From the NCBI GenBank assembly GCA_017798125.1, contig CP059070.1:1798001-1862000 (forward strand): a stretch of 64,000 nt of DNA, given 5' to 3'. The DNA comes from Cryomorphaceae bacterium. GTDB taxonomy: Bacteria; Bacteroidota; Bacteroidia; Flavobacteriales; ECT2AJA-044. Shown here piece after piece: positions 34,757 to 43,318 of this stretch; the first letter of the stretch is position 1, and each line of letters begins with the position of its first letter. The translations under genes were made by a program, and so were the position numbers. The notes beneath the pieces were generated by a model. The model was not told the origin of the DNA. It worked only from the letters and a program-made list of their open reading frames with translations, and made no database searches.

Positions 34757-37120
34757 CTAGAATATGCAATAGAGTTGCAGCGTGAAATTTCGTCCAGGCT
34801 CGGGCAAATTGAGGTATCGGTACCTGCTTAAGTGTTGTAAATAGGCCTGGTCCAAGAGGTTGCGCACCTCGAAACGCAGTCCCAACCTCGACTGATTTAT
34901 GGACCATTCGTTCCCAAGTGCCACGTGAAGTAGACCATAACCCGGCGTAGATCGTTCGTTTCGATCCACTTGATTTTGAGCTGCTGTAGCTCGGTACCGT
35001 ATTTCGGTATTCCAGTCTTCGGATCCCAAGAAGTGAATATGCCACTCAGCTTTCCAGCGAGCGAGTGCGCTAAAAGGCGGCATGAAGGGAAGAGGAAGGT
35101 TTTCGTCAAGGTTGAAGCCATAAACGTATTCGGCTCCTAAGTCAAGGGATTGGGTGGCGGTCATGAGCCAAGTAAACGCTAGTTCTGATCCGGTATGCAC
35201 AGCTGGGGCCTGTTCATATACAAAGAGCTGCCCTGCTTCCGGAAGTGGCGAAAACTCGGCTGTGGGTCTCAGAAACAAGAAGTTGGTGAAGTAATTAAAG
35301 AACGGGCTTACCTGAAGACTCCAGCGGCGATCTTTCCAGGTAAGCTCTCCATCGAACTGGTACCCGACCTCCGCCTTGTTTTCTTGGTTTCCTACTTCGT
35401 GTCGGAAGGTACCGTGATGAACACCGTTCGCCGATAATTCGGCGATGTTTGGGGCGCGAAAAGTTCTGGCCGCGTTGATTTTTGTCGAGAATTGGTCCGT
35501 CCAATCATAGGCCCAGCCAAAGGCCGCACTTATGTTGGGGAAGTTGATTTGGTTGCTCTGTGCTCGAAGACTGGAGTCTACTTGGACAACTTCTCCGTCA
35601 ATAAAGTCATAGATGGCTTGATAGTGACCATCAATATCATAATGCGCAAAATCTGCACGTACACCTGCATTAAAGGAGTGTCTGCCTCGAGTCCATTCGT
35701 CAATGAAATAAGCACCGGCTAGCCAGCGCTGATAATTCGGGATCAAAAATTCAAACCCGTTGCGACGATTCTTTTGAGCTTCTCCTTGCACGCCCCATTG
35801 TCTCTTGTGGTTGTCTTTGTATTGAAATGCGCGTGTATTGATCGTGGCCGTAGTCAATTCCAGACCAAGAGCGAGGGTATTGCTGCTATCGGGGGTGATT
35901 CCGTGAAGATGAGGGAAGGAACGTTCTTCTCGGTGGTTGTGCTGAACGCCAAAGTCGGTTACCCATTGCCATTGAGTGCCGTGATAGTGGTGATGAGCAC
36001 TAGCGCGAACATGGGTAATGTCTTGATAGGGAAGGTCAATGTTTCTGCGGTCCCCATCATCAGCAAGCTGATACGCTCTGGGGATGCCAATAGCTCCAGG
36101 AAAAATGCCAACGCGCTGGTCATAATAGCTCAATCGCCCTTCAAAATCATGGGCGCCGCGGTTCACGCCTCCTTCGAGTTGTACACTCCACTGTTCTCCG
36201 GCTGTGTTCTTGAGTTGCTCGTTTTCTATCTCGAGCAAAAAGGAATTATAGTTAAAGGTTTCCGCGGGTACGCTGTAATCGCCAAAGCTCTGCCCGGAAA
36301 GTCTCCCTTTTACCCATCCGCGCTCTCCTCGATAGGTCGTCTGCGCTGTAGCCCCAAGGCTTTGGTTAACACTTTGGTAGAAGGTGGTGGCTTCGCCACT
36401 CCATTTCGCATTGGGTAAGGTTGCAGGTCTGAGGTTGATTACTCCCCCGGTGGCATCGGACCCGTAGGCCAGTGCTTGAGCACCTTTAACCACCTCAACT
36501 TGCTCTACGCTAAAAGGGTCGACTTCCAAGCCATGGTCCATACCCCATTGCTGTCCTTCTTGTTTGATGCCGTTCACATTAACTTGAAGCCTCGCTCCCA
36601 AAAGGCCGCGGATTACGGGCTTTCCAATGCCTACTCCTGTGGTCATGGATTGTACACCAGGCAAATCCAGAAGAGTCGTTGAAAGGGTATTTGTCCACTG
36701 CTCACGCAATTGGTCTCGATCCGCGAGCAGTACGGTAGCGCTCGTGCTGGTTGTCGGGCTCTTTCGATCAACAGAGACGGTCACCTCGTCAATGAGGTAG
36801 TTCTCTGGCGACAGTTCAATAATGAGCAGGGAATCCGTGTTTTCAGTTTCCAGGTGAAGGTGCTGATATCCAATGGCTTGAATGTGAAGGTGCAGCGTGG
36901 GTTCATCGGCCCGTAGGGCAAAAAAACCATTGGAATCTGCCGTCGTTCGGTCATGCCCATGGCCATACTGAATGAGCGCGTAGGGGACACCGTTTCCGGT
37001 TTTGCGATCCACGATCTGGCCCTTGGTCTCTACTTGCCCCACGGCACGAAAAGCCAATAAGCCAAGAAGAAATAAAAGTATCCGCGTTTTATTCAAATTA
37101 CGATGCCTTGATCCGCGCAA
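34757..37120 (-). CDS. TonB-dependent receptor, probable zinc or metal uptake
   Basis: A 787-residue outer-membrane receptor. A signal peptide around NKTRILLFLLGLLAFRAVGQ is followed by a carboxypeptidase-regulatory-like domain (VETKGQIVDRKTGNGVPYALIQ), a plug (VTVSVDRKS to AYGSDATGGVINLRP) and a barrel ending FTLQLYCIF. It is His-rich (YGHGHDRTT, HLHLETEN, ASAHHHYHGTQ). It overlaps hisS by 23 bases; a TTG at 37096 would begin one base after the hisS stop. The neighbouring regulator and operators suggest zinc uptake, but this is inference. A hairpin motif copy encodes A-L-R-A-D. Confidence 0.88.
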   Translation of the reverse strand: MRGSRHRNLNKTRILLFLLGLLAFRAVGQVETKGQIVDRKTGNGVPYALIQYGHGHDRTTADSNGFFALRADEPTLHLHIQAIGYQHLHLETENTDSLLIIELSPENYLIDEVTVSVDRKSPTTSTSATVLLADRDQLREQWTNTLSTTLLDLPGVQSMTTGVGIGKPVIRGLLGARLQVNVNGIKQEGQQWGMDHGLEVDPFSVEQVEVVKGAQALAYGSDATGGVINLRPATLPNAKWSGEATTFYQSVNQSLGATAQTTYRGERGWVKGRLSGQSFGDYSVPAETFNYNSFLLEIENEQLKNTAGEQWSVQLEGGVNRGAHDFEGRLSYYDQRVGIFPGAIGIPRAYQLADDGDRRNIDLPYQDITHVRASAHHHYHGTQWQWVTDFGVQHNHREERSFPHLHGITPDSSNTLALGLELTTATINTRAFQYKDNHKRQWGVQGEAQKNRRNGFEFLIPNYQRWLAGAYFIDEWTRGRHSFNAGVRADFAHYDIDGHYQAIYDFIDGEVVQVDSSLRAQSNQINFPNISAAFGWAYDWTDQFSTKINAARTFRAPNIAELSANGVHHGTFRHEVGNQENKAEVGYQFDGELTWKDRRWSLQVSPFFNYFTNFLFLRPTAEFSPLPEAGQLFVYEQAPAVHTGSELAFTWLMTATQSLDLGAEYVYGFNLDENLPLPFMPPFSALARWKAEWHIHFLGSEDWNTEIRYRATAAQNQVDRNERSTPGYGLLHVALGNEWSINQSRLGLRFEVRNLLDQAYLQHLSRYRYLNLPEPGRNFTLQLYCIF
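34765..34779 (-). promoter_or_regulatory. Putative Zur operator 2, overlapping the -33 element
   Basis: TGCAAT-AGA-GTTGCA, the second palindrome, one base from perfect symmetry, 37 bp centre-to-centre from the first. It lies within the last codons of the TonB receptor gene. Confidence 0.55.
36905..36919 (-). repeat. Hairpin motif copy (core form) in TonB receptor gene
   Basis: Reverse strand GCCCTACGGGCCGAT, exact core; sense to the gene, read A-L-R-A-D, and followed by GAAC as at 19461. Confidence 0.75.
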
Positions 37121-38474
37121 TGACTTCCTCCGGAGTGAGTTCGGCTTGCTCGCCTTTCTGCATGTCCTTTAAGGCCAAACGGCCCGATTCGATTTCTCGA
37201 CTTCCGACCACAGCAACAAAGGGAATTCCTTTTCGGTCCGCGTAAGTCATTTGCTTTTTCATTTTGGCCGCTTCGGGATATACTTCACAGCGAATGCCTG
37301 CTGCTCTTAGTTCCTGGGCCCATTTGAGACACCAAACAGCCTCCGTTTCACCGAAGTTCACGAAAAGCAGTTGTGTTTCGTTGGCCACGGTCTCGGGAAA
37401 GCGACCCAATTCATCCAACACTAGGTAGATCCGGTCGAGGCCAAAACTAATTCCGACACCTGGGAGTTGATTTCCGCCGAAAACGCTGGTCAGATCGTCG
37501 TAGCGGCCTCCTCCACCAATGGAGCCTAGCTCCACTTCCGTAGAAACTACCTCGAAGATTGGCCCCGTGTAGTAGTTGAGTCCTCGCGCAAGCGTAACGT
37601 CCCACCGCAGCTGGGCTTTGCTCAACCCGAGGTCTGAAGCCGTAGAGAAGAGGAAGCGCATTTGGTTGAGGGCCTCACGGCCCGATTCGAATTGTCCGAG
37701 CATCTCCTCGAGTACGTCGAACTGAGCTTCAAAGTTATCGGGCATGTCGAATAGTGGAGCAAGACGCTCAATAGCCGCCGCGGAAAGCCCGCGTTCACGC
37801 CATTCTTTTTCTACACCGTCGCGCCCAATTTTGTCTAGCTTATCCAAAGCGACGGTTAAATCTGTGACTTGATCGGGAGCTTCGATCAACTCAGACAATG
37901 CGGTCAACAAGCCTCGATGGTTCACGCGAATTTCGACATCCAGACCAAGGCGATGGAAGACTTGGTCGTAAATATGAATCAAATCTACTTCCTGTAAGAG
38001 ACTCTTGGAGCCAACGACATCAGCGTCACACTGATAGAATTCTTGGAATCGGCCCTTTTGAGGGCGATCGGCCCGCCAAACCGGTTGGATTTGGTAGCGC
38101 TTAAAGGGTAGGGCAAACTCGTTTTGATGCATGACCGCATAGCGTGCAAAGGGCACGGTGAGGTCATAGCGCAGTCCTCTTTTTGAGATTTGTTCCGTAA
38201 CTTTCGATAAATCCACCTCCGTAGGAGATTCTGAAGACTGGCGATAACCCCTTAGATAGTCGCCATTGTTGAGGATCTTAAAAACAAGTCGATCACCTTC
38301 TTCGCCATACTTGCCAAGAAGGGTCTCCAAATTCTCGAAGCTTGGAGTTTCGATGGGTTGAAATCCAAAGGACTCGAATACGGTGCGGATATGTTGAATG
38401 ATGTATTGGCGACGCTGAACCTCTTGTGGGCCGAAATCTCTTGTTCCTTTAGGTAGAGAAGGTTTGGCTGGCAT
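37098..38474 (-). CDS. hisS: Histidyl-tRNA synthetase
   Basis: A 458-residue class II synthetase starting MPAKPSLPKGTRDFGP. Motifs include TPSFENLETLLGKYGEEGDRLVFK, YDLTVPFARYAVMHQN, PQKGRFQEFYQCDADVVG, RGLNYYTGPIFEV and GGGGRYDDLTSVFGG. It charges tRNA-His. The upstream start at 38492 falls inside a near-consensus -7 sequence, so the ATG at 38474 is used. Two hairpin motif copies sit in the gene, both antisense (read as E-S-G-R-L-A-L and E-S-G-R-E-A-L). Confidence 0.97.
   Translation of the reverse strand: MPAKPSLPKGTRDFGPQEVQRRQYIIQHIRTVFESFGFQPIETPSFENLETLLGKYGEEGDRLVFKILNNGDYLRGYRQSSESPTEVDLSKVTEQISKRGLRYDLTVPFARYAVMHQNEFALPFKRYQIQPVWRADRPQKGRFQEFYQCDADVVGSKSLLQEVDLIHIYDQVFHRLGLDVEIRVNHRGLLTALSELIEAPDQVTDLTVALDKLDKIGRDGVEKEWRERGLSAAAIERLAPLFDMPDNFEAQFDVLEEMLGQFESGREALNQMRFLFSTASDLGLSKAQLRWDVTLARGLNYYTGPIFEVVSTEVELGSIGGGGRYDDLTSVFGGNQLPGVGISFGLDRIYLVLDELGRFPETVANETQLLFVNFGETEAVWCLKWAQELRAAGIRCEVYPEAAKMKKQMTYADRKGIPFVAVVGSREIESGRLALKDMQKGEQAELTPEEVIARIKAS
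37173..37188 (+). repeat. Hairpin motif copy in hisS, 3' part
   Basis: GGCCAAACGGCCCGAT, spacer AAAC; antisense to hisS. Confidence 0.5.
37671..37688 (+). repeat. Hairpin motif copy in hisS, middle
   Basis: GGGCCTCACGGCCCGATT, spacer TCAC; antisense to hisS, and continuing with the same TTCG flank as the copy at 37173. Confidence 0.6.
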
Positions 38475-38489
38475 GGAGTAAGATTTTGG

Positions 38490-38497
38490 CAAATATC
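38490..38497 (-). promoter_or_regulatory. Possible -7 box for hisS
   Basis: GATATTTG on the reverse strand, one base off TAnnTTTG, 15 bases before the ATG at 38474. Confidence 0.35.
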
Positions 38498-38526
38498 GGA
38501 AATAGTAAATGGACGAAAAGGGCTAA

Positions 38527-38591
38527 TTAGCTCGAGAAAATAAACAAAAAAAGAGAAAATTCTAAAAACAAGAATTGATATAACGAGCTAA
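38527..38591. repeat. Nested inverted repeats before the LruC genes
   Basis: TTAGCTCG (38527-38534) pairs with CGAGCTAA (38584-38591). Inside it, AATTCT (38558-38563) pairs with AGAATT (38571-38576). The A-rich region lies between the divergent hisS and lipoprotein genes and encodes nothing. Confidence 0.55.
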
Positions 38592-38664
38592 AGTGCTCTA
38601 AATCAGAATAAAACACTTTGGCACCCCTTTTTCTTTAAACACCATGAATTTAAACACCACCAAA

Positions 38665-39066
38665 ATGAGAAAATTGGCATTTATCACGATCGCAGCACTT
38701 GTTTCGCTAAGCGCGTGTAAGAAAGACGATGAGGAGCCAGTAAACAACAATCCGGATGATTTCAGAGACATGGTTGTCAGCGACAGCTTTGACTGGAGGT
38801 CGACGGATGAGGTGACCTTAAATGTTGAAGGATTGGTAACAGACCACCCCGCGTCATCTACGCTTTATGTCTCCAAATTAGGAGGGGCTATGTTGGTTAA
38901 ACGATATGTATCGATTGACGAGACTTTTAGTCTAGAATTGACATTACCGTCTACAGAAGACCAGTTGGTTGTTCGTTTCAATACCATTGTCGATACAGTG
39001 GATGTAGTGAACGGTCAAGCCGATTTCTCCTATCTCCCGGACGATTTACCTGGAGACGAAGAGTAA
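38665..39066 (+). CDS. Small lipoprotein beside the LruC genes
   Basis: A 133-residue lipoprotein: MRKLAFITIAALVSLSACKKDDEE, lipobox LSAC with the cysteine at residue 18. After an acidic linker comes a short domain (SDSFDWRSTDEVTLNVEGLVTDHPASSTLYV). The start FRDMVVSDSFDWRSTDEVTLNV resembles the N-terminal unit that precedes LruC domains in other proteins, here as a separate gene. An in-frame ATG at 38644 also exists. It is followed by the first LruC gene 21 bases on, so they are probably co-transcribed. Function unknown. Confidence 0.65.
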   Translation: MRKLAFITIAALVSLSACKKDDEEPVNNNPDDFRDMVVSDSFDWRSTDEVTLNVEGLVTDHPASSTLYVSKLGGAMLVKRYVSIDETFSLELTLPSTEDQLVVRFNTIVDTVDVVNGQADFSYLPDDLPGDEE

Positions 39067-39087
39067 AACACTAAAGACACAGAAATC

Positions 39088-40500
39088 ATGAAAAAGGTAA
39101 TAGCATTCGTCATTGGCCTGAGCAGCATTCTCAGTGCCTCTGCACAAGTAACGCAAGATTTTAACGTCGGAAGTCGGAATGCCGTACGTGCCAACTGCTG
39201 GCAAATGTGGGGCATGAACGTCAACGGAGGTAACAATGCCTTGGAAGGATCTCACGGTGCACGAAGCTCACAAATGAGCAACGCTAACGGTACGTATGAG
39301 GTCATTAGTCCTTGGATAACGGTTTCACCGAATACACAGGCGTCCTTTAAATATTCTCGTACCAATTCAAGTACCGGCAGCGTGCAACTACAAGTGGTTG
39401 CCGTGGATGACAACGGTGTAACTACTACCGTTTGGGGTCCACAACCAGTAAACCCCGGAACACAGAATGGGACGTTCAATATCACCTTAACCGGGACGTA
39501 TCAGTTCAAATTTGAATTTTTGAGCGGTGGGGGTGGAAACTCTCGCGGTCTTTTGGATGACATCAGCATCGCTGGAACATTCGCAGCGGATATCACCAAT
39601 AATTCCAATGGGAATTGTGCTTTGGCAACGCAGTCTGCTCCTGATGCTGATGGAGACGGAGTTCCAGATTCGGATGATGATTATCCAAATGACGCAAGCT
39701 TGGCATTCAACAATTTCTATCCTGATGCGAGCAGTACGGCAACCATCGCGTTCGAAGACCTATGGCCTTCTTACGGGGATTATGACTTCAACGATGTAAT
39801 TATTGACTACAAAGTCAATACCATTACAAATTCAGATAATGATGCTGTTCAAGTCATCGTTGAAACGTACGTCCGAGCAGTAGGTGGCTCCAAAGGTCAC
39901 GGTTTTGGAATTCAATTCGATAACCTAACGGATGCTCAGATTCAGTCCGTTACAGGTTCTGTTTTGGCTGGAGGAATCAACATCAGTGGAAAAGGACTAG
40001 AGACTGGTCAATCCAAGCCCGTCGTGATTGTTTACGAAACAGTTGAGGATGTGATCAACCGACCTGGAGGTTCATTGTACAATACGATTCCAGCGAATCC
40101 CACTGGTACATCGGACACGACAACCATTGTCATGACCTTTACTAATCCACTAGCGGTTAATTCCTTTGGAACTATACCATTCAACCCGTTCATCTTCGTA
40201 GACGGCACGCGAAGTCACGAGATTCACATGGTAGATAAAGCACCAACGGATAAGATGGACATGACCTTATTTGGACAAAGTAATGACGCGAGTGACCCTG
40301 CTTCAGGAGTGTACTACAAGAGTGCGGATAATTACTGTTGGGGCATTGAAATCCCGGCTGAATTCGACTATCCGGTTGAAAGACAAGACATCGTTGTTTC
40401 ACACCTGAAATTTGCTCAATGGGCTCAGTCAAGTGGTGGATCCAGTTCGGACTGGTATGAAGACAAGTCCGGCTATCGAGACAACACGAATATATACTAA
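39088..40500 (+). CDS. LruC-domain secreted protein, first copy
   Basis: A 470-residue exported protein with signal peptide MKKVIAFVIGLSSILSASAQ. An N-terminal beta-sandwich region (FKFEFLSGGGGNSRGLLDDI) is followed by a calcium-binding-like repeat (DADGDGVPDSDDDYPNDA), then the LruC core with FEDLWPSYGDYDFNDVIIDYK and the C-terminal YYKSADNYCWGIEIPAEFDYPVE region. It lacks a recognised T9SS tail. LruC proteins are cell-surface or outer-membrane proteins of unclear role. A paralogue follows with a terminator between. Confidence 0.8.
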   Translation: MKKVIAFVIGLSSILSASAQVTQDFNVGSRNAVRANCWQMWGMNVNGGNNALEGSHGARSSQMSNANGTYEVISPWITVSPNTQASFKYSRTNSSTGSVQLQVVAVDDNGVTTTVWGPQPVNPGTQNGTFNITLTGTYQFKFEFLSGGGGNSRGLLDDISIAGTFAADITNNSNGNCALATQSAPDADGDGVPDSDDDYPNDASLAFNNFYPDASSTATIAFEDLWPSYGDYDFNDVIIDYKVNTITNSDNDAVQVIVETYVRAVGGSKGHGFGIQFDNLTDAQIQSVTGSVLAGGINISGKGLETGQSKPVVIVYETVEDVINRPGGSLYNTIPANPTGTSDTTTIVMTFTNPLAVNSFGTIPFNPFIFVDGTRSHEIHMVDKAPTDKMDMTLFGQSNDASDPASGVYYKSADNYCWGIEIPAEFDYPVERQDIVVSHLKFAQWAQSSGGSSSDWYEDKSGYRDNTNIY

Positions 40501-40521
40501 CGTTGCGCTATATTCCACAGG

Positions 40522-40545
40522 AGCCCCGTGAAAGCGGGGCTTTTT
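40522..40545 (+). terminator. Terminator after first LruC gene
   Basis: AGCCCCG and CGGGGCT form a 7-bp stem with loop TGAAAG, followed by five T. Confidence 0.85.
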
Positions 40546-40570
40546 CTATCTTCACCACAAACGAAATTTC

Positions 40571-41992
40571 ATGAAGAAAGGTATTGTTTTCATCTTCACT
40601 CTTTTCACGTTTGTAGGACTACAAGCCCAAGTGAGCCAGGATTTTGAATCAGGAAATCGCAATCAAGTCCGTGCCAATTGCTGGCAGATGAACGGACTCA
40701 ATACTAGCGGCGGAGCCAATTCCATATCAGGCAACTATAGCGCGCGAACCGATAATCTCAAGAAGCCGAACGGTACTCCAAATGTGGTTTCACCCTGGGT
40801 CAACGTTTCCTCGAATACGCAGGTGTCCTTTCTCTTTAACAAGACGAGCAATAGCACCAGTAATGTTCGAATTCAGGTCATAGCTATTGGTGAGGATCAG
40901 GCTGAACAGGTGGTTTGGGGGCCGCAACCGGTAAATATGGGCAACCAAACGGGGACCTTTAATCTCACACTAGACGGAAATTATCAATTCAAATTTGAGT
41001 TTTTGAGCGGCGGCGGTGGGAACAGCCGTGGATTACTGGATGACATTGTCATTCCTGGAACCTACGCGGCGGATATTACGGCCAATCCCGGAGATGGGAA
41101 TTGTCCGCTTTTGGAAGAAGAATGTCCGGATCGCGATGGAGATGGAGTTTGTGACGACGAAGATGATTATCCCGACGATCCCGAACTCGCCTACAACAAC
41201 TACTATCCAGGAGAGGATGAGGTTGGAGCTTTGGCCTTCGAAGATTCATGGCCTTCGTATGCAGACTTCGACTTCAACGACTTAGTTGTGCTTTATCGCC
41301 TGAACACCATCACAAATGCGGACAACGACGCGGCGCGCCTAGTATGGGGCTTTTATGTCCAAGCGGTTGGAGGGTCAAAGAAATATGCCTTCGCCATACA
41401 ACTAGACGATATCGTCCCAAATCAGATTGAATCGGTAACCAATCAAATCTTGAGCGGGGTTACTCAAGTCAACCTGAACGGTACGGAGCCAGGACAGAGC
41501 AAAGCCGTCATTGTGGTTTTTGATGAAGTAAATAACGTCATCAATCGTCCTGGTGGTTCTTTTTACAATACCATACCCGGAAACCCCACGGGAGTATCCG
41601 ATACAGTCTTGATTACCATAGACTTATCTCAGCCATTGAATCCTGATTATTTCTTGGGTTCCCCGCCGTACAATCCCTTCATCTTCGCGGACTTAAATCG
41701 CGGGCAGGAAATTCACATGGCGAATATGCCACCAACCGATTTAGCCGATCCAAATTTGTTTGGAACCGGAAATGACGATACAAACCCCTCAAATGGTCGT
41801 TACTACCGGAGTGTTGACGATTTCTGTTGGGCCGTAGACATCCCGGAATACTTCGATTACCCCGTAGAAAAGGCAGATATAGTAACTGCCCACCTCAAGT
41901 TTCCGACTTGGTGTCAGTCTGATGGTGAGCAGTTTACGGATTGGTATAAAGCCAAGTCTGGCTATCGAGATGATTCGAACATCTACGATTAA
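40571..41992 (+). CDS. LruC-domain secreted protein, second copy
   Basis: A 473-residue paralogue of the previous gene, with signal peptide MKKGIVFIFTLFTFVGLQAQ. The same layout is seen: SQDFESGNRNQVRANCWQM, then GGGGNSRGLLDDI, then DRDGDGVCDDEDDYPDDPE, then FEDSWPSYADFDFNDLVVLY and a matching C-terminus. The calcium-like loop contains a cysteine pair here (CPDRDGDGVC) that the first copy lacks. It has separate transcription, since a terminator precedes it. It overlaps the convergent msrA by four bases. Confidence 0.8.
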   Translation: MKKGIVFIFTLFTFVGLQAQVSQDFESGNRNQVRANCWQMNGLNTSGGANSISGNYSARTDNLKKPNGTPNVVSPWVNVSSNTQVSFLFNKTSNSTSNVRIQVIAIGEDQAEQVVWGPQPVNMGNQTGTFNLTLDGNYQFKFEFLSGGGGNSRGLLDDIVIPGTYAADITANPGDGNCPLLEEECPDRDGDGVCDDEDDYPDDPELAYNNYYPGEDEVGALAFEDSWPSYADFDFNDLVVLYRLNTITNADNDAARLVWGFYVQAVGGSKKYAFAIQLDDIVPNQIESVTNQILSGVTQVNLNGTEPGQSKAVIVVFDEVNNVINRPGGSFYNTIPGNPTGVSDTVLITIDLSQPLNPDYFLGSPPYNPFIFADLNRGQEIHMANMPPTDLADPNLFGTGNDDTNPSNGRYYRSVDDFCWAVDIPEYFDYPVEKADIVTAHLKFPTWCQSDGEQFTDWYKAKSGYRDDSNIYD

Positions 41993-42666
41993 CGGTACTC
42001 TTCTTTAAGCTTATCGGCAAAGACCTTTTTCAATTTCTCAACCTTGGGATCAATAACGTACGTGCAGTACGGTTGAGACCCGTTTAGGTTGTAATAGTCC
42101 TGGTGATAGTCTTCGGCTGGGTAGAAGGAGTCAAATTCCGTGATTTCCGTTACGATAGGGTTGGGGAATACGCCTTCTGAATTAAGCTGTTGCTTGTAGT
42201 ACTCCGCTTTTGAACGCTGCTCTTCATTGTGGTAAAACACTGCGCTTCGGTATTGAGTACCGACGTCAGCTCCTTGGCGATTCATCGTGGTCGGATCGTG
42301 GGTTTGCCAGAAGATTTCCAAAATCTCATCAAAGGTGATCACCGTTGGGTCGTAGGTCAATTGGATCACTTCCGCATGACCGGTTCGCCCTGTGGTCACC
42401 TCGCGATAAGTCGGATTCTTCACCTCACCACCACTATATCCACTTCGCACACTCTCAACTCCTTCTAGGCGTTGAAAAACGGCTTCTACACACCAAAAAC
42501 ATCCCGCTCCCAAAGTCGCGGTCTCTAAAATGCCACTTTGATCATTCATATCTGCTTCCTCCAAGGGTTCTATATTGCTAAAAATTGGTTCTTTGGGCCC
42601 ACTGGTCCGTCCACAAGCCACAAGGCTCATAACAAGGGCGCTCAATATGCTGGTCCATTTCTTCAT
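41989..42666 (-). CDS. msrA: Exported peptide-methionine (S)-S-oxide reductase
   Basis: A 225-residue protein with lipoprotein signal MKKWTSILSALVMSLVACGRT (cysteine at residue 18), so it is likely surface- or periplasm-anchored. The catalytic GAGCFWCVEAVF is near residue 55-60, with SVRSGYSGGEVKNPTYREVTTGRTGHAEVI and NRQGADVGTQYRSAVFY. It repairs oxidised methionine in exported proteins. The ATG at 42666 follows a consensus -7 box by 18 bases; an upstream ATG at 42687 would overlap that box. Confidence 0.93.
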   Translation of the reverse strand: MKKWTSILSALVMSLVACGRTSGPKEPIFSNIEPLEEADMNDQSGILETATLGAGCFWCVEAVFQRLEGVESVRSGYSGGEVKNPTYREVTTGRTGHAEVIQLTYDPTVITFDEILEIFWQTHDPTTMNRQGADVGTQYRSAVFYHNEEQRSKAEYYKQQLNSEGVFPNPIVTEITEFDSFYPAEDYHQDYYNLNGSQPYCTYVIDPKVEKLKKVFADKLKEEYR

Positions 42667-42684
42667 ATCTATCTTATTTACCAC

Positions 42685-42692
42685 CAAAAGTA
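42685..42692 (-). promoter_or_regulatory. Promoter -7 box for msrA
   Basis: TACTTTTG, exact consensus on the reverse strand. A hairpin motif copy directly abuts it upstream and fills the spacer. Confidence 0.55.
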
Positions 42693-42710
42693 GTGCCTCA
42701 CGGCACGATG
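42693..42710 (+). repeat. Hairpin motif copy in the msrA promoter
   Basis: GTGCCTCACGGCACGATG, with arms GTGCC and GGCAC as in cmk and spacer TCAC. It starts one base after the msrA -7 box. Confidence 0.7.
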
Positions 42711-42763
42711 CGTGGTCGTCTTGCAGACAAAGAACAGCCTAGGATTGTTAATGTTTGTTAACG

Positions 42764-43318
42764 CTATCGAACCACGAACGGCCAGTCGAAGCTATAACTG
42801 ATTTCGGGGTAGAAGGGGAGGTAGTTGTCGTCACTGTCAAGCATGGCTCCAATGCCAACGGAAAGTCGTCGGCTTTTCTTTTCCTGCTTCCATTCCCAAG
42901 CCAAGCCCGCTGAGACCATTCCCCCAACGGGGATTTGCTCAACGTCCAAGTCGAGCCAGTCTGTTTCTACGAAATGGCGATACCCGACCCAGGCTTGTGA
43001 ATAGTACCTCGTGAACCCACGTTTGCGCCGGTTTCCCTTACGGAAGTTTTGACTGCGCTTGAAGGTATATCCCATCCGCCCGTAGGGGGAAATCCCATCA
43101 CCATAAAAGCCGGCGCCGCCGCTTAAAGACCATTGTTCCTTGTGGTGATAGCGGATATTTAGTCCGGGCACTGAACCCATCACGCCAAGTTCAACTCCGC
43201 CGGAGACGTAGCTCCAGCCATGCACATTGGCCGTGGTGTTGGAGCCACCGCCTTGTGCCTGAATGGCTCTAGGGGCCAACAGGACAATAAGACCGATAAG
43301 AAAGACGAGTCTTTTGAT
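42764..43318 (-). CDS. Exported beta-barrel-like protein with apparent ATC start
   Basis: A 184-residue frame. The conventional start (TTG at 43279) would lose the signal peptide, while the frame continues upstream as (I)KRLVFLIGLIVLLAPRAIQAQ, an almost perfect Sec signal with cleavage after AIQA. The only codon in starting position is ATC at 43318, which shares its A with the ettA stop (TAATC, where TAATG would be normal). The mature part looks like a small barrel (GGVELGVMGSVPGLNIRYHH, LSVGIGAMLDSDDNYLPFYPEISYSFDWPF). A rare ATC start or a recently lost ATG are both possible. Confidence 0.65.
   Translation of the reverse strand: MKRLVFLIGLIVLLAPRAIQAQGGGSNTTANVHGWSYVSGGVELGVMGSVPGLNIRYHHKEQWSLSGGAGFYGDGISPYGRMGYTFKRSQNFRKGNRRKRGFTRYYSQAWVGYRHFVETDWLDLDVEQIPVGGMVSAGLAWEWKQEKKSRRLSVGIGAMLDSDDNYLPFYPEISYSFDWPFVVR

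Noticed and set aside
37038-37056. TTGCCCCACGGCACGAAAA as a motif copy in the TonB receptor
   Set aside because: Imperfect arms and no GAT; kept out of the count.
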